Positions 17,238-27,230 of a DNA stretch of 52,299 nt are shown in pieces. The DNA is from Lachnospiraceae bacterium (GTDB lineage Bacteria > Bacillota > Clostridia > Lachnospirales > Lachnospiraceae). The notes beneath the pieces are model-generated. The model was not told the origin of the DNA. It saw only the letters and a list, made by a program, of their open reading frames with translations, and did no database searches. The DNA lies in NCBI GenBank assembly GCA_022510685.1, contig JAFLTA010000016.1:1-52299 (forward strand), read 5' to 3'. Numbering within the stretch: position 1 is the stretch's first letter; the number at the start of each line of letters is the position of its first letter. Made by a program: the position numbers and the translations under genes.

Positions 17238-19374
17238 TATCGTCCTCCTCAGCCAGAACAAAATCAATGGTCCTAAGCAGCTTATCCACTGCCGATACTG
17301 TCACCCTCACAGGCTGTCCCAGCTTATACAGCTTTCCGGTATGCTCCCCAACCATCTGATATTTTTCTTCCTCAAAATAATAATAGTCACCGGGTATGTC
17401 GGCAACCCGCACCATACCCTCAATGGTATTCGGCAGTTCTACATACAGTCCCCACGTAGTCACTCCGGAAATCACTCCGTCAAAGCTTTCCCCAATAAAC
17501 TGTGCCATATACTCTGCCTTTTTCATCTTTTCCACTTCCCGCTCCGCCTCATCGGCGCGACGCTCTAAGCGACTGGACTCCGCCGTCACCTCCGGCAGAA
17601 TCTGCTCATAGTGAGTAATTCGTTTATCACTCAAGCCCCCACGCAGATTTTCTTTGATGATACGGTGTATCTGCAAATCCGGATACCGTCTGATGGGAGA
17701 CGTAAAATGACAGTAATACTTCATCGCCAAACCAAAATGTCCCTCGCATCCGGTAGTGTACTTCGCCTGTTTCATGGAACGCAGTGCAAGCCGTCTAATC
17801 AGTCCTTCCTCCGGTGTCCCCTCCACCTTGGAAACCAGTTTCTGGATTTCCTTTGGATGGATTTCATCTTCTGCTCCCATTTTTATGGTATAACCAAAAT
17901 TGTTGATAAAGATACCCAGCTGTTGTATCTTTTCGCTGTCCGGTGCCTCATGGGTACGATAGACAAAAGGCATCTCCTGCCAGAAATAGTCTTCTGCTAC
18001 CGTCTGATTTGCCGCCAGCATAAACTCCTCGATAATACGGTGGGCATTGTTCCTCTCATACTCCATCACATCCAGAGGTTTTCCCTTTGCATCCAGAATA
18101 ATCTTGCTTTCCGGAAAATCAAAATCAATGGAGCCACGTTTCTCCCTGCGGGATCGAAGAATTGATGCCAGTTCATACATCAACTCGAACATGGGAATGA
18201 GTTCCTTGTATTCTTCCCGCTCTGCCTCATCTTTCAGCTCAATAATTTTATTTACACTGGTATAAGACATACGGCGGTCTACACGAATCACTGTCTCCTC
18301 TATGCGGTGTTTGACTACCTCTCCCTTTTCATTGATATCCATCATACAGGAGAGGGCAAGCCTATCCGTCCCCTGATTTAAAGAACAGATTCCGTTAGAC
18401 AATTTATGGGGAAGCATGGGAATCACACGATCCACCAGATAGACACTGGTACCCCGTTTCAGTGCTTCCTTATCCAATGCAGAATGCTCCGTCACATAAT
18501 GGCTCACATCTGCTATATGTACCCCCAAATGATAGATATTATCCTCTTTCGTCAGAGTGATGGCATCATCCAAATCCTTGGCATCCTCACCATCTATGGT
18601 CACCGTCTGCAAACTGCGGTAATCCGCACGTCCGTCCATATCTTCCCCTGCTATCTCATCCGGTGTATTTTCCACCTGACGCATCACTTCGTCCGGATAT
18701 TCTTCCGGCAGACCATATGCTTTAATGACTGACAAAATATCTACTCCCGGGTCATTGATATGACCGAGAATCTCAATAATCCTTCCCTCCGGATTGTGAT
18801 TATCACTGCCGTAATCCGTCAGCTCCACAACCACCTTATGCCCGGTAACAGCTCCCTTTGACTCTGCCTTCGGGATATAAATATCCTTGGTAAATTTGTG
18901 GTTATCTGCCACTACAAAACCAAAACTTTTACTTTTGGAATACATCCCCACCACGATACTGGACTCCCTCTCCAGTATACTGATTACCTGTGCTTCCTTC
19001 CTCTTGCCATGTTGTTTGACATCCACGGAAATCCGCACTTTATCTCCATCCAACGCATTCAGGACATGATGGGCGGGAATAAAGTAATCATCTTCCTCTC
19101 CCTCAACCCGTACAAATCCAAAGCCCTTTTGCGTCGCCATGAAACGTCCCTCTATAAGATTATCCGCCAACGCCTGTACTTTTCCTCTCTGGCTGATATG
19201 TAACTTCCCTTCGTCACACAAAGCTTCGATCACACGCCGCAAATCTTTTTTTTCTGCAGCCGGCACCTGCAGTACCATTGCCATTTCTTTCACAGATATG
19301 GGACGATACTGTTTATCGGTAACAAAATCATAGACCAATTTCTTTTTTTCTTCCATTTGCTCTCGCGTCAACAT
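17200..19374 (-). CDS. rnr: ribonuclease R
   Basis: 3'-5' exoribonuclease that degrades structured RNA. The 724-residue protein has an N-terminal winged-helix region, cold-shock domains (about 75-230), the RNB catalytic domain with the Asp cluster [10 protein letters not shown] at 261-270, and a C-terminal S1 domain (about 610-695), then an acidic tail. The start at 19374 has a perfect AGGAGG; a longer frame would begin inside the terminator of secG. Overlaps smpB by 38 bases. Confidence 0.95.
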   Translation of the reverse strand: MLTREQMEEKKKLVYDFVTDKQYRPISVKEMAMVLQVPAAEKKDLRRVIEALCDEGKLHISQRGKVQALADNLIEGRFMATQKGFGFVRVEGEEDDYFIPAHHVLNALDGDKVRISVDVKQHGKRKEAQVISILERESSIVVGMYSKSKSFGFVVADNHKFTKDIYIPKAESKGAVTGHKVVVELTDYGSDNHNPEGRIIEILGHINDPGVDILSVIKAYGLPEEYPDEVMRQVENTPDEIAGEDMDGRADYRSLQTVTIDGEDAKDLDDAITLTKEDNIYHLGVHIADVSHYVTEHSALDKEALKRGTSVYLVDRVIPMLPHKLSNGICSLNQGTDRLALSCMMDINEKGEVVKHRIEETVIRVDRRMSYTSVNKIIELKDEAEREEYKELIPMFELMYELASILRSRREKRGSIDFDFPESKIILDAKGKPLDVMEYERNNAHRIIEEFMLAANQTVAEDYFWQEMPFVYRTHEAPDSEKIQQLGIFINNFGYTIKMGAEDEIHPKEIQKLVSKVEGTPEEGLIRRLALRSMKQAKYTTGCEGHFGLAMKYYCHFTSPIRRYPDLQIHRIIKENLRGGLSDKRITHYEQILPEVTAESSRLERRADEAEREVEKMKKAEYMAQFIGESFDGVISGVTTWGLYVELPNTIEGMVRVADIPGDYYYFEEEKYQMVGEHTGKLYKLGQPVRVTVSAVDKLLRTIDFVLAEEDDNGEGSEKVDSEQ

Positions 19375-19399
19375 AACACCTCCTACCAAAAGCAATAAA

Positions 19400-19421
19400 G
19401 GGATTGCCTGTCGGCAATCCC
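19400..19421 (-). terminator. terminator between secG and rnr
   Basis: GGGATTGCC/GGCAATCCC, 9-bp stem with a 4-base loop, followed on the minus strand by TTTATTGCTTTTGG. It ends secG transcripts at least in part before rnr. Confidence 0.65.
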
Positions 19422-19475
19422 CGTTATTTCGCATTTCTCGTACGTCTGAAGTTAAGTCTGCCTCCAAACTGTTTC

Positions 19476-19724
19476 CTACTGGAAAATCTTTAAATTCAAA
19501 ACAAAAGATAACAGAATAAAAACAAAAGCCAAAATCTTTGTTGCTAATTCCAAACCGCCCTCCATGGAACGACCTTTGTTTTTACCCCAGTAGGTCTCCG
19601 CAGCACCGCTGATAGCACCGGTCAAACCTGCCTGCTTGCCTTCCTGCATCAAGACGATCACTGTCAAAATACAACATACAAGGATATATAACAACAATAA
19701 AATTGTATGCAATGTATGAATCAT
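19476..19724 (-). CDS. secG: preprotein translocase subunit SecG
   Basis: 82-residue SecYEG accessory subunit with two membrane spans flanking the conserved VLMQEGKQAGLTGAISG loop. The start at MIHTLH is preferred because GGAGGAG lies seven bases upstream; the Met five codons earlier has no site. The order secG-rnr-smpB is common in Firmicutes. Confidence 0.94.
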   Translation of the reverse strand: MIHTLHTILLLLYILVCCILTVIVLMQEGKQAGLTGAISGAAETYWGKNKGRSMEGGLELATKILAFVFILLSFVLNLKIFQ

Positions 19725-19808
19725 CGAAAACTCCTCCATTCTCTAATCATTACCGGGAAATAATTCCCTCGTTTCACATCGTATGGTTCTTAAAAACCAC
19801 ACCATAGT

Positions 19809-19837
19809 ATCATACCACACACTTGCGCCATTGACAA
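19809..19837 (-). promoter_or_regulatory. secG promoter
   Basis: TTGTCA (19832-19837) and TATGAT (19809-19814) with 17-base spacing and a TG extension before the -10 box, on the minus strand. About 80 bases of leader follow. Confidence 0.7.
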
Positions 19838-19859
19838 GTCCTTATTTTCTCATATCTTC

Positions 19860-19923
19860 TGCGCATGATTTCCGCGCATACTGAGAACGAAGTTCTCACA
19901 TGATAAACGCACACCGTGCGTTT
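19860..19923. repeat. triple-hairpin element after gpmI
   Basis: Three hairpins in a row: TGCGC/GCGCA (19860-19878), TGAGAAC/GTTCTCA (19882-19898) and AAACGCAC/GTGCGTTT (19905-19923), the last overlapping the gpmI stop codon. The set may terminate gpmI on the minus strand, although no long U-run follows. Similar arrays near rpsB and queD make a dispersed palindromic repeat possible. Confidence 0.55.
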
Positions 19924-21466
19924 ATTTTCTCACCAGCAGAGACTTTCCTGTCATTTCCTTCGGCGGCTCCATACCCATAATCTCAATCAAGGTAGGTGCG
20001 ATATCTGCCAAACGTCCACCGTCACGCAACGTGTATGCATCATCATAGTTCACCAAGATAAACGGTACCTGATTTGTGGTATGGGCAGTATGCGGAGCCC
20101 CGGTCTCATAGTCAACCATTTTCTCAGCATTTCCATGGTCTGCACAAATAAACAGAACACCACCCACTTTTTTCACTGCATCCACAGCAGCACCTACGCA
20201 CTGGTCAATACGCTCCACAGCGGCAATTGCAGCGGAAATCACTCCCGTATGTCCCACCATGTCAGGATTTGCAAAGTTAATCACAATCACATCGTATTGA
20301 TCCGAAGTGATAGCTGCTGTCAAACGTTCTCCCACCTCCGGCGCACTCATTTCCGGCTGTAAGTCATATGTTGCCACCGATGGGGATTTTACCAGAGAAC
20401 GCTCCTCATCTTTATTCGGCTCCTCTACACCACCATTGAAAAAAAATGTGACATGAGCATATTTTTCCGTCTCTGCTAATCGGAGCTGTTTCTTGCCATT
20501 CGCAGCAAGAAATTCACCAAAGGTGTTGACAATCTCCTCTTTTTCAAAGGCAACCAGTTTATTTTCAATGGTTTCATCATAATCCTTGAAGCAAACATAG
20601 GTAAGAGGCATAAAGCCATTTGCTCTCTCAAAATGTTCAAAATCTTTATCACAGAATGTACGAGTTATCTCACGGGCACGGTCCGGGCGGAAGTTAAAAA
20701 AGATAACCGAATCATTTGCCTTAATGGTAGTGAGAGGTTTCCCGTCTTTCTCAACGACAGTAGGAACAACAAATTCATCTGTCACATCCTCCGCATAGGA
20801 ATCAGCCACTGCCTGCACACCGTCAGTAGCTTTCTTACCCACACCTTCTACCAACGCCTTGTATGCCTTCTCCACACGATCCCAGTTGGTATCACGATCC
20901 ATGGCATAGTAACGACCGTGTACAGTGGCAATTTTACCAACACCAATCTCATCCATCTTTGCCTGCAACTGTGCCACATAATCCTTACCGGATGTAGGTG
21001 GTGTATCTCTACCGTCCAGGAAGCAATGTACAAACACATTTTCCAGACCATTTCTCTTAGCCAGTTCAAGCAGCGCATACAAATGAGTGTTGTGGCTGTG
21101 TACACCACCATCGGAAAGCAAACCGAATAAGTGTAAATCGGAACCATTTTTCTTCACGTTGTCCACTGCCTGCAGTAATACTTTATTTTCAAAAAAGTCT
21201 CCATCCTCAATTGCTTTGGTGATACGGGTAAGATCCTGATAAATGATGCGTCCTGCACCGATATTCATGTGACCCACCTCAGAATTTCCCATCTGTCCAT
21301 CCGGAAGTCCTACATCCATTCCGCTGGCATTTCCCGGCTTGAAAGGGCATTCTTTCATAAGGCTGTCCATCACCGGAGTATTTGCCTGTGCAATGGCATT
21401 CCCTTCTGTCTTCTCGTTCAAACCATATCCGTCAAGTACCATCAAAACAACTGGTTTTCTGCTCAT
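19922..21466 (-). CDS. gpmI: 2,3-bisphosphoglycerate-independent phosphoglycerate mutase
   Basis: Manganese-dependent glycolytic enzyme interconverting 3- and 2-phosphoglycerate. From MSRKPVVLMVLDGYG the protein is 514 aa, the usual size. The catalytic Ser 62 lies in PDGQMGNSEVGHMNIGAG; GVHSHNTHLYALL and the metal-binding CADHGNAEKM and GAPHTAHTTNQVP follow. GGAGG is 11 bases before this ATG, a little far; a Met six codons upstream is possible. Confidence 0.95.
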   Translation of the reverse strand: MSRKPVVLMVLDGYGLNEKTEGNAIAQANTPVMDSLMKECPFKPGNASGMDVGLPDGQMGNSEVGHMNIGAGRIIYQDLTRITKAIEDGDFFENKVLLQAVDNVKKNGSDLHLFGLLSDGGVHSHNTHLYALLELAKRNGLENVFVHCFLDGRDTPPTSGKDYVAQLQAKMDEIGVGKIATVHGRYYAMDRDTNWDRVEKAYKALVEGVGKKATDGVQAVADSYAEDVTDEFVVPTVVEKDGKPLTTIKANDSVIFFNFRPDRAREITRTFCDKDFEHFERANGFMPLTYVCFKDYDETIENKLVAFEKEEIVNTFGEFLAANGKKQLRLAETEKYAHVTFFFNGGVEEPNKDEERSLVKSPSVATYDLQPEMSAPEVGERLTAAITSDQYDVIVINFANPDMVGHTGVISAAIAAVERIDQCVGAAVDAVKKVGGVLFICADHGNAEKMVDYETGAPHTAHTTNQVPFILVNYDDAYTLRDGGRLADIAPTLIEIMGMEPPKEMTGKSLLVRK

Positions 21467-21572
21467 AACTTTTTTATCCTCCATTTCCCATTGAAATCAA
21501 TTCTTTCCAAAATTAGATTATATAATAAGGAATCACTTTATGCAAGCGCAGAATTTCCTAATCCAACTACAA

Positions 21573-21601
21573 AGGGTCATACACCATCGGCGTATGACCC
21601 T
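21573..21601 (-). terminator. hairpin after yjfB
   Basis: AGGGTCATAC/GTATGACCCT, 10-bp perfect stem, 30 bases past the YjfB gene; followed on the minus strand by TTTGTAG. Likely terminator with a short U-run. Confidence 0.6.
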
Positions 21602-21628
21602 CGCATTGAATCATAATTGTTACATACC

Positions 21629-21820
21629 CTATATGGAGATATCCAGATTTGCCCCCAGATTCGGAGTGGCAGGCGCATCCATCATGGACTCCTCTAACAT
21701 TTCTATCATACCCTCGCCCATTTCCTCAACCATATCAAGACTCATAGCCAACACCTGTGTGCTGACAGAATTCATAAGCTGTGTCTGGGACATTCCCATT
21801 GACAATCCTTCTATATTCAT
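21629..21820 (-). CDS. YjfB family putative motility protein
   Basis: 63-residue Met-rich protein reading MNIEGLSMGMSQTQLMNSVS and ending PNLGANLDISI, the pattern of the YjfB motility family, whose B. subtilis member is under the flagellar sigma factor. No membrane span. The AAAGGGGG site lies nine bases before the ATG. It is a lone gene between gpmI and aroE, suggesting the organism is motile; no other flagellar gene is in the window. Confidence 0.75.
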   Translation of the reverse strand: MNIEGLSMGMSQTQLMNSVSTQVLAMSLDMVEEMGEGMIEMLEESMMDAPATPNLGANLDISI

Positions 21821-21850
21821 ATCCGTTCTCCCCCTTTCTTACTTAAAATA

Positions 21851-21877
21851 ATATCGGTTATTTTATCTTTACGGATA
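21851..21877 (-). promoter_or_regulatory. candidate flagellar sigma (SigD/sigma-28) promoter
   Basis: On the minus strand ACCGATAT (21851-21858) resembles the sigma-28 -10 box GCCGATAA, with TATC 15 bases upstream in place of TAAA. It lies about 30 bases upstream of yjfB, which fits the expected regulation, but the -35 match is only half. Confidence 0.35.
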
Positions 21878-22045
21878 ACACTTATGTATATCTCCGCTCA
21901 CTTAGCATGATGGTACCTATTTGAACCCTGTTTAGTCCCCGGCTAGAGCAAAATAGCGTTGTTGCTTTCAATCGATGATGCCGCCTTTATAATACAACAT
22001 CAAAAACAGTATAGCACATATTCGCTCCCGTCACAATCCCCACGT

Positions 22046-22074
22046 TTGCCAAATTCTGTAGAATGGAGTACACT
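22046..22074 (+). promoter_or_regulatory. aroE promoter
   Basis: TTGCCA (22046-22051) and TACACT (22069-22074) with 17-base spacing on the plus strand, about 40 bases upstream of the aroE start. Confidence 0.5.
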
Positions 22075-22114
22075 ATAACTATAAATTTTGAGATGTTACA
22101 GGAGGAACAATATA

Positions 22115-22894
22115 ATGGATTACGGACTAATTGGCGAGAAGTTGGGACACAGCTACTCAAAAGATATTCATGAAATGCTGGCAGACTATACATATACCAT
22201 CTGCCCGTTGAGTAAAGAGGAGTTTCATCCTTTCATGGAGAAACACGATTTTCAGGCCATCAACGTGACAATTCCTTATAAACAGGATGTCATACCCTAT
22301 CTGGATTCTATGGATGACAACGCAAAAGCTATTGGAGCTGTCAATACCATCGTCAACAAAAACGGGCATCTGGAAGGACATAACACAGACTTTTCCGGTT
22401 TTCTGTATATGTTAAACAAACATTCCATTTCCGTGGAAGGAAAGAAATGTGTCGTATTGGGCGACGGTGGTGCGTCCAAAGCTGTAGTGGCAGTATTGAA
22501 AAAATTGGGGGCAGGAGAAATCGTAATCGTAGACATTATCAAGACAGAATCTGCCATCACCTATGAAGAATGTTTCGAGAAGCATACAGACGCACAGTTT
22601 ATCGCAAACACCAGTCCGGTGGGCATGTATCCAAAGAGTGATGCCAGCCCGGTAGATTTAACACGCTTCCCAAACTGTGAAGCGGTTGCCGACGTTATCT
22701 ACAACCCCCTGGAAACCAAACTGGTTGCCCAAGCCAAAGAACTTGGCATGATAGGCGTCAATGGGTTGGAAATGTTAGTGGCACAGGCACTCTATGCTGT
22801 GGAATTTTTCCTGGACACGAAATTGGATGAGGCAAAAATTGACGAAGTGTACCGGAAAATATACGCGGACAAAGCAGCGGAAAATGAGGCTTAG
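22115..22894 (+). CDS. aroE: shikimate dehydrogenase
   Basis: NADPH-dependent reduction of 3-dehydroshikimate to shikimate. 259 residues starting [20 protein letters not shown], with the substrate-binding [17 protein letters not shown] (catalytic Lys), [16 protein letters not shown] and the glycine-rich [12 protein letters not shown]. The ATG at 22115 has AGGAGG nine bases upstream. Plus-strand gene whose stop codon overlaps that of the convergent dusB. Confidence 0.94.
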   Translation: MDYGLIGEKLGHSYSKDIHEMLADYTYTICPLSKEEFHPFMEKHDFQAINVTIPYKQDVIPYLDSMDDNAKAIGAVNTIVNKNGHLEGHNTDFSGFLYMLNKHSISVEGKKCVVLGDGGASKAVVAVLKKLGAGEIVIVDIIKTESAITYEECFEKHTDAQFIANTSPVGMYPKSDASPVDLTRFPNCEAVADVIYNPLETKLVAQAKELGMIGVNGLEMLVAQALYAVEFFLDTKLDEAKIDEVYRKIYADKAAENEA

Positions 22895-23868
22895 CGCAAC
22901 CTTTCACAGAGTTCTTTCAGTTGTTCATAAGTCTCAATGTGGTTCGCTTCCCTGCGGATGGATGCAGAGTGAGGATACCCTGCGGTGTACCATGCCATAT
23001 GTTTACGCATTTCCCGCATACCCATAGTTTCTCCTTTGTATTCCATCTGCATTTTTCCGTGGCGAAGTATCATATCCAACACTTCATTTACAGACGGCTT
23101 TTCTATCCGGATCGGTTCACCATTCTCATTCTGTAAGAGTGCTTCCCTTATCTGTGCAAAAATCCATGGATTACCTCTGGCACCCCTGGCAATCATCAGC
23201 GCATCGCATCCGGTTTCTTCCCGGCACATGGCAGCATCCTCCGGAGTAAAAATATCTCCACTGGCGATTACCGGAATACTAACCGCCTCCTTCACTTTGG
23301 CAATAATTTCCCAATCTGCCTTACCACTGTAATACTGTTCTCTCGTCCGCCCATGGACGGCAACCGCTGCCGCTCCATTATCCTCGGCAATTTTAGCAAA
23401 CTCCACCGCATTGACACTATCCGGCGTAAAACCTTTCCGAAACTTCACTGTCACCGGCTTGGATATCGCTTTTGAGATACTCTTGATGATACGACCCGCC
23501 AGTTTGGGATTTTTCATCAATGCAGAGCCCTCCCCATTATTTACCACTTTGGGAACAGGGCACCCCATATTGATATCCAGAATATCAAAATTCCGATGCT
23601 CTATTTTCTTTGCCATCTCCGCCATTAGTTCTGCATCGGAGCCAAAAAGCTGCAGTGCTGCCGGTCGTTCCTTCTCATCAATTTCCCACAGTTTTTCCGT
23701 ATTTTTATTATTATAGTATATCCCTTTGGCACTAATCATTTCCGTATAGACCAAATCCGCTCCCTGCTCTTTGCATAAGATGCGAAATGGCAGATCTGTC
23801 ACACCTGCCATTGGTCCCAATATTAAGTTGCCGGGAACAGATACGTCCCCAATCATAAATTCACTCAT
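22891..23868 (-). CDS. dusB: tRNA-dihydrouridine synthase
   Basis: FMN enzyme reducing uridines in the tRNA D-loop. 325 residues with [14 protein letters not shown] at the N-terminus, LQLFGSD, the catalytic-Cys motif [12 protein letters not shown] (Cys about 100), [25 protein letters not shown] and [13 protein letters not shown], the usual Dus order. Its TAA overlaps the aroE TAG, and no terminator separates the two convergent genes. DusB-type is the likely class. Confidence 0.92.
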   Translation of the reverse strand: MSEFMIGDVSVPGNLILGPMAGVTDLPFRILCKEQGADLVYTEMISAKGIYYNNKNTEKLWEIDEKERPAALQLFGSDAELMAEMAKKIEHRNFDILDINMGCPVPKVVNNGEGSALMKNPKLAGRIIKSISKAISKPVTVKFRKGFTPDSVNAVEFAKIAEDNGAAAVAVHGRTREQYYSGKADWEIIAKVKEAVSIPVIASGDIFTPEDAAMCREETGCDALMIARGARGNPWIFAQIREALLQNENGEPIRIEKPSVNEVLDMILRHGKMQMEYKGETMGMREMRKHMAWYTAGYPHSASIRREANHIETYEQLKELCERLR

Positions 23869-23952
23869 GATTTCCTACCATTTCTAACTTCGGCAAATCT
23901 TTTTCTCTGCCATCTATCACATCGGATTCCAAGCATTCTTACATCCTGCCCT

Positions 23953-24723
23953 CTATCTCTTCTGCTTCTCATAAATCAACTGCAATCCCCGCAGCGTTAA
24001 ATCACTGTCATACACCTGTATCTCGTTGGTATTTTCCGCAATGATTTTTCCCAGTCCTCCGGTAGCTACCACTTTCACATCAGAGAGACCGGATTCCTCC
24101 TTCATTCTGCGTATAATATATTCCGACTGACCAATCGTCCCATAGAACAATCCGGCTTGCATGGAGGTTACCGTATCCTTTGCAATGAGAAACCCCGGAC
24201 ACTTAATCTCAATCTCCGGAAGGTTTGCCGTATTATTCCACAGGGCATTTGCGGAAATACGAATACCCGGACTGATCACTCCACCCATAAAAACACCGTC
24301 TGCCGTAACCAAATCGTATGTAGTAGCTGTTCCATAATCCACTACGATAATCGGTCCCCCATACTGCTCATAGGCACTGACTGCATCCACAATGCGGTCC
24401 GGACCGATTTCCCGGGGATTTGCCGTCTCAATGCGAATCCCGGTTTTTGTCCCTGCCCCCACTACCAACGGGTGGCAATCTAAATATTTGTAAATTCCGC
24501 TGGTAAAAGAATACATGATTTTGGGCACCACGGAAGCAATAATCACCTCTTCCACATCCGAAGGGGAATATCCCTTCTTTTGCAGGATAGTACATATCAG
24601 CTCCCCGTATTCGTCTGAACTGCGGGGTACCTTTACCGTCACACGAAACCTCGTAATCAATTCTTCTTTTTGAAACAAACCAAATGTTATATCTGTATTT
24701 CCCACATCTACTGCCAGCAGCAT
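23953..24723 (-). CDS. coaX: type III pantothenate kinase
   Basis: First enzyme of coenzyme A synthesis, of the CoaX class that is not feedback-inhibited. 256 residues; [17 protein letters not shown] is the phosphate-1 motif, [16 protein letters not shown] and the [31 protein letters not shown] block are classic. GGAGGACATT precedes the chosen start. It follows the small conserved gene by 13 bases. Confidence 0.94.
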   Translation of the reverse strand: MLLAVDVGNTDITFGLFQKEELITRFRVTVKVPRSSDEYGELICTILQKKGYSPSDVEEVIIASVVPKIMYSFTSGIYKYLDCHPLVVGAGTKTGIRIETANPREIGPDRIVDAVSAYEQYGGPIIVVDYGTATTYDLVTADGVFMGGVISPGIRISANALWNNTANLPEIEIKCPGFLIAKDTVTSMQAGLFYGTIGQSEYIIRRMKEESGLSDVKVVATGGLGKIIAENTNEIQVYDSDLTLRGLQLIYEKQKR

Positions 24724-24736
24724 AATGTCCTCCATT

Positions 24737-25078
24737 TCAACCTATATCCTCACCCAATATTTTAACCCTGTAATACAGTTCCAAAGACTCCAGCAGTTCC
24801 TTTTTCTCCCTTTGATACTGCTTTATTTTAAGCACACTTCCTATCTCGTCAAAGAGAAAATCATTCTCCTCTGAAGTTACATGGAATAGCAGATTTCCCT
24901 CTTCATCAAACTGCATCGTGAGAACACCTCCCACATCCGCTGTGTACAACACACACATGATCTGCAGTTCCTTCTTCACTGCCGAGGGTAGTCCGGCAAA
25001 TAATTCATTCAAATAATATTTTTCCTCATAAGCACTTGCCGCACACAACACGACCTGTCCACTGTCAGACATATCCAT
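24737..25078 (-). CDS. small conserved protein (DUF6145-like)
   Basis: 113 residues, no membrane span, acidic, with two Cys-containing segments ([19 protein letters not shown] and [16 protein letters not shown]) and a helical C-terminus. Its place between birA and coaX is typical of Lachnospiraceae; I recall the family as DUF6145 but cannot verify that. It overlaps the end of birA by 14 bases, with GAGGGGAG before the ATG. Function unknown. Confidence 0.6.
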   Translation of the reverse strand: MDMSDSGQVVLCAASAYEEKYYLNELFAGLPSAVKKELQIMCVLYTADVGGVLTMQFDEEGNLLFHVTSEENDFLFDEIGSVLKIKQYQREKKELLESLELYYRVKILGEDIG

Positions 25079-26066
25079 ACACTCCCCTCACTGATACTTC
25101 ACCGGACATCACCGCCTGGATTTTTCCGTCTATTTCCACAAGCAGGGAGCCATCTTTATCAATCCCTCTGGCAATTCCATGAGAGACATCCTCCCCGGCA
25201 ACATCCTCCACCATGCCGTGATACACACATACCTCCCGGTTGAAATTAGCAAGAATTCCATTATATTCTTCCACAAATGCAGAAAGATTACCATCCTGTA
25301 AATAACGATGATAGTAGCCCCCAAAACAGTTTGCAAATTCTGCCGTCAATCTTGCACGATCCACCGGCTTTCCTGTCTGTAAATACAATGAGGTTGCCTT
25401 GTCTTTAATGGAGTCTGCAAACTCTTTTCTGTTGGCATTAATGCCGATTCCCGTCACTGCGTAATGTACAAATTGGATTTCTGAACTCATCTCCGTGAGA
25501 ATTCCGCAAATCTTTTTCCCGTCGATGATCACATCGTTTGGCCACTTAATTTCCGCCTGTACACCACATACATTACGAATCGCCTTGCACGCTGCAAGTG
25601 CTGTCAGCAATGTAATACCGGACACCTGTGACGGCGGCAGGTCAGGACGCAAAACATAAGACATGTAAATATCCACACCCGGCTCAGAGCTCCAATCCCT
25701 GCCCCGCCTTCCACGTCCTGCCGTCTGTTTATCTGCGACAACCAATGTGCCCTCCGGCTCGCCCGTCTCTGCCAACTGCTTTGCCCTAAGATTCGTGGAA
25801 TCAATCGTGTCATAGCATTCTACACGCTTACAAAAACTTTCCGGTTCCAGAAATCCCTGTATTTCCGGAGTATACAGCTTGTCCGGTCGCGCCACGAGCC
25901 GATACCCCCTGTTAGATACCGACTCGATTTCATATCCGTATTCTTTTAGCTGTCGGATATTTTTCCACACAGCCTGTCTGGTCACACCCAACATCTCACA
26001 CAATCTCTGCCCGGATATAAACTCGTCTCCCGACTCCTGTAAAATCCTTAAAATCTCTGTTTTCAT
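25065..26066 (-). CDS. birA: biotin-protein ligase / biotin operon repressor
   Basis: 333-residue bifunctional BirA. An N-terminal winged helix (MLGVTRQAVWKNIRQLKEYGYEI, residues about 25-47) marks the regulator class. The ligase domain has TIDSTNLRAKQLA, the adenylate loop TAGRGRRGRDWSS, IKWPNDVIIDGKKICGIL and GIGINAN. It attaches biotin to carboxylases and represses biotin genes; none of these is in the window. Confidence 0.94.
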   Translation of the reverse strand: MKTEILRILQESGDEFISGQRLCEMLGVTRQAVWKNIRQLKEYGYEIESVSNRGYRLVARPDKLYTPEIQGFLEPESFCKRVECYDTIDSTNLRAKQLAETGEPEGTLVVADKQTAGRGRRGRDWSSEPGVDIYMSYVLRPDLPPSQVSGITLLTALAACKAIRNVCGVQAEIKWPNDVIIDGKKICGILTEMSSEIQFVHYAVTGIGINANRKEFADSIKDKATSLYLQTGKPVDRARLTAEFANCFGGYYHRYLQDGNLSAFVEEYNGILANFNREVCVYHGMVEDVAGEDVSHGIARGIDKDGSLLVEIDGKIQAVMSGEVSVRGVYGYV

Positions 26067-26072
26067 TACCCG

Positions 26073-27071
26073 CTAAACCTCACCCAGAGTTGCCACCATC
26101 ACTGCCTTGATGGTATGCATACGATTCTCTGCCTCATCAAAGACCACCGACTGTTCGGATTCAAATACCTCGTCAGTAACTTCCAATTCCTTCAACCCGA
26201 ATTTTTCATAGACATCTCTGCCTATACTGGTCTTTAAGTCATGAAACGCCGGCAGACAATGCATAAACAACGCTTTTTCACCTGCATTTTTCATCACATC
26301 TCCATTTACCTGATAAGGCGATAGCATTTCAATACGCTCTTTCCACACTTCCTCCGGCTCTCCCATGGATACCCACACATCCGTATAAATTACATCTGCA
26401 TCCTTGGTACCTGTCACAACATCCTCTGTCAGGGTAATGGAGCCTCCGGACTCTGCCGCATACTTCTGGCACTGTTCCACCAAAGTCGGATTCGGAAAAT
26501 ATTCTTTTGCCGTACAGGCAGTAAAATGCATTCCCATTTTACTACAGGCAATCATGAGAGAGTTACCCATATTGTATCTGGCGTCTCCCATATAAACCAG
26601 CTTCACACCCTCAAGGTGCCCGAGATGCTCCTGTATTGTCAATAAATCTGCCAACATCTGTGTAGGATGATACTCATTCGTCAAACCATTCCACACCGGC
26701 ACTCCGGCATACTTGGCAAGCTCCTCTACGATTTCCTGATCAAATCCACGGTATTCAATACCGTCATACATTCTTCCAAGCACTCGCGCAGTATCAGGAA
26801 TGCTCTCCTTTTTTCCAATCTGGGAACCCTGAGGATCCAGATAAGTGACACCCATTCCCATATCATAAGCCGCCACCTCAAAAGAGCACCTTGTCCGGGT
26901 ACTGGTTTTCTCAAATATCAAAGCAATATTTTTCTGTGTATAATGATTTACCGGAATCCCCTGCTTTTTCTTTGCCTTTAATTCTGCAGAAAGCTCCAGC
27001 AGATAAGTAATTTCTTCTTTCGTAAAATCCTTTAATGTCAGGAAATTTCTTCCCTTCAAATTCACGCTCAT
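26073..27071 (-). CDS. argF: ornithine carbamoyltransferase
   Basis: Makes citrulline from ornithine and carbamoyl phosphate. 332 residues from [17 protein letters not shown]; carbamoyl phosphate motif FEKTSTRTR at residues 53-61, [11 protein letters not shown], and HCLPAFHD with the active Cys near residue 270. GGGGG precedes this start. No other arg gene is adjacent; birA is 6 bases downstream on the same strand. The catabolic form cannot be excluded from sequence alone. Confidence 0.93.
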   Translation of the reverse strand: MSVNLKGRNFLTLKDFTKEEITYLLELSAELKAKKKQGIPVNHYTQKNIALIFEKTSTRTRCSFEVAAYDMGMGVTYLDPQGSQIGKKESIPDTARVLGRMYDGIEYRGFDQEIVEELAKYAGVPVWNGLTNEYHPTQMLADLLTIQEHLGHLEGVKLVYMGDARYNMGNSLMIACSKMGMHFTACTAKEYFPNPTLVEQCQKYAAESGGSITLTEDVVTGTKDADVIYTDVWVSMGEPEEVWKERIEMLSPYQVNGDVMKNAGEKALFMHCLPAFHDLKTSIGRDVYEKFGLKELEVTDEVFESEQSVVFDEAENRMHTIKAVMVATLGEV

Positions 27072-27125
27072 GGAAATCCCCCATTCTTTCGCCGTCATCA
27101 GCGGCACCAGTTCTCTTTACTCTTT

Positions 27126-27152
27126 ACAAGGGACCTTATACGGGTCCCCTGT
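27126..27152 (-). promoter_or_regulatory. hairpin in the argF leader
   Basis: GGGACC/GGTCCC core extended by ACA/TGT, located between the candidate argF promoter and the gene. There is no U-run on the minus strand, so a structural leader element is more likely than a terminator. No clear ArgR box was seen. Confidence 0.45.
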
Positions 27153-27174
27153 AAAATAGATTTATTTTCGTTGT

Positions 27175-27204
27175 AGTATAATCTTTATCCGCTTTTCCTG
27201 TCTA
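27175..27204 (-). promoter_or_regulatory. argF promoter
   Basis: TAGACA (27199-27204) and TATACT (27175-27180), 18-base spacing, minus strand, giving a leader of about 95 bases. Confidence 0.55.
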
Positions 27205-27230
27205 AACATTTTCAATGAAACACTTCAGAT

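Noticed and set aside
9359-21920. The 11-mer CCATCATGCTA occurs three times on the minus strand in or near gene boundaries (about 9359, 15203, 21904).
   Set aside because: In 52 kb read on both strands, around ten different 11-mers are expected to occur three times by chance, so this is not evidence of a regulon.
21880-22000. The GGGGACTAAACAGGGTTCAAAT stretch (minus strand) looked like a tRNA T-arm or a cyclic-di-GMP aptamer.
   Set aside because: No acceptor or anticodon stems can be drawn, and the conserved GEMM core is absent.
27126-27152. Terminator of the SPFH gene.
   Set aside because: A promoter for argF lies between the SPFH gene and the hairpin, and no U-run follows, so it is more likely an argF leader element.
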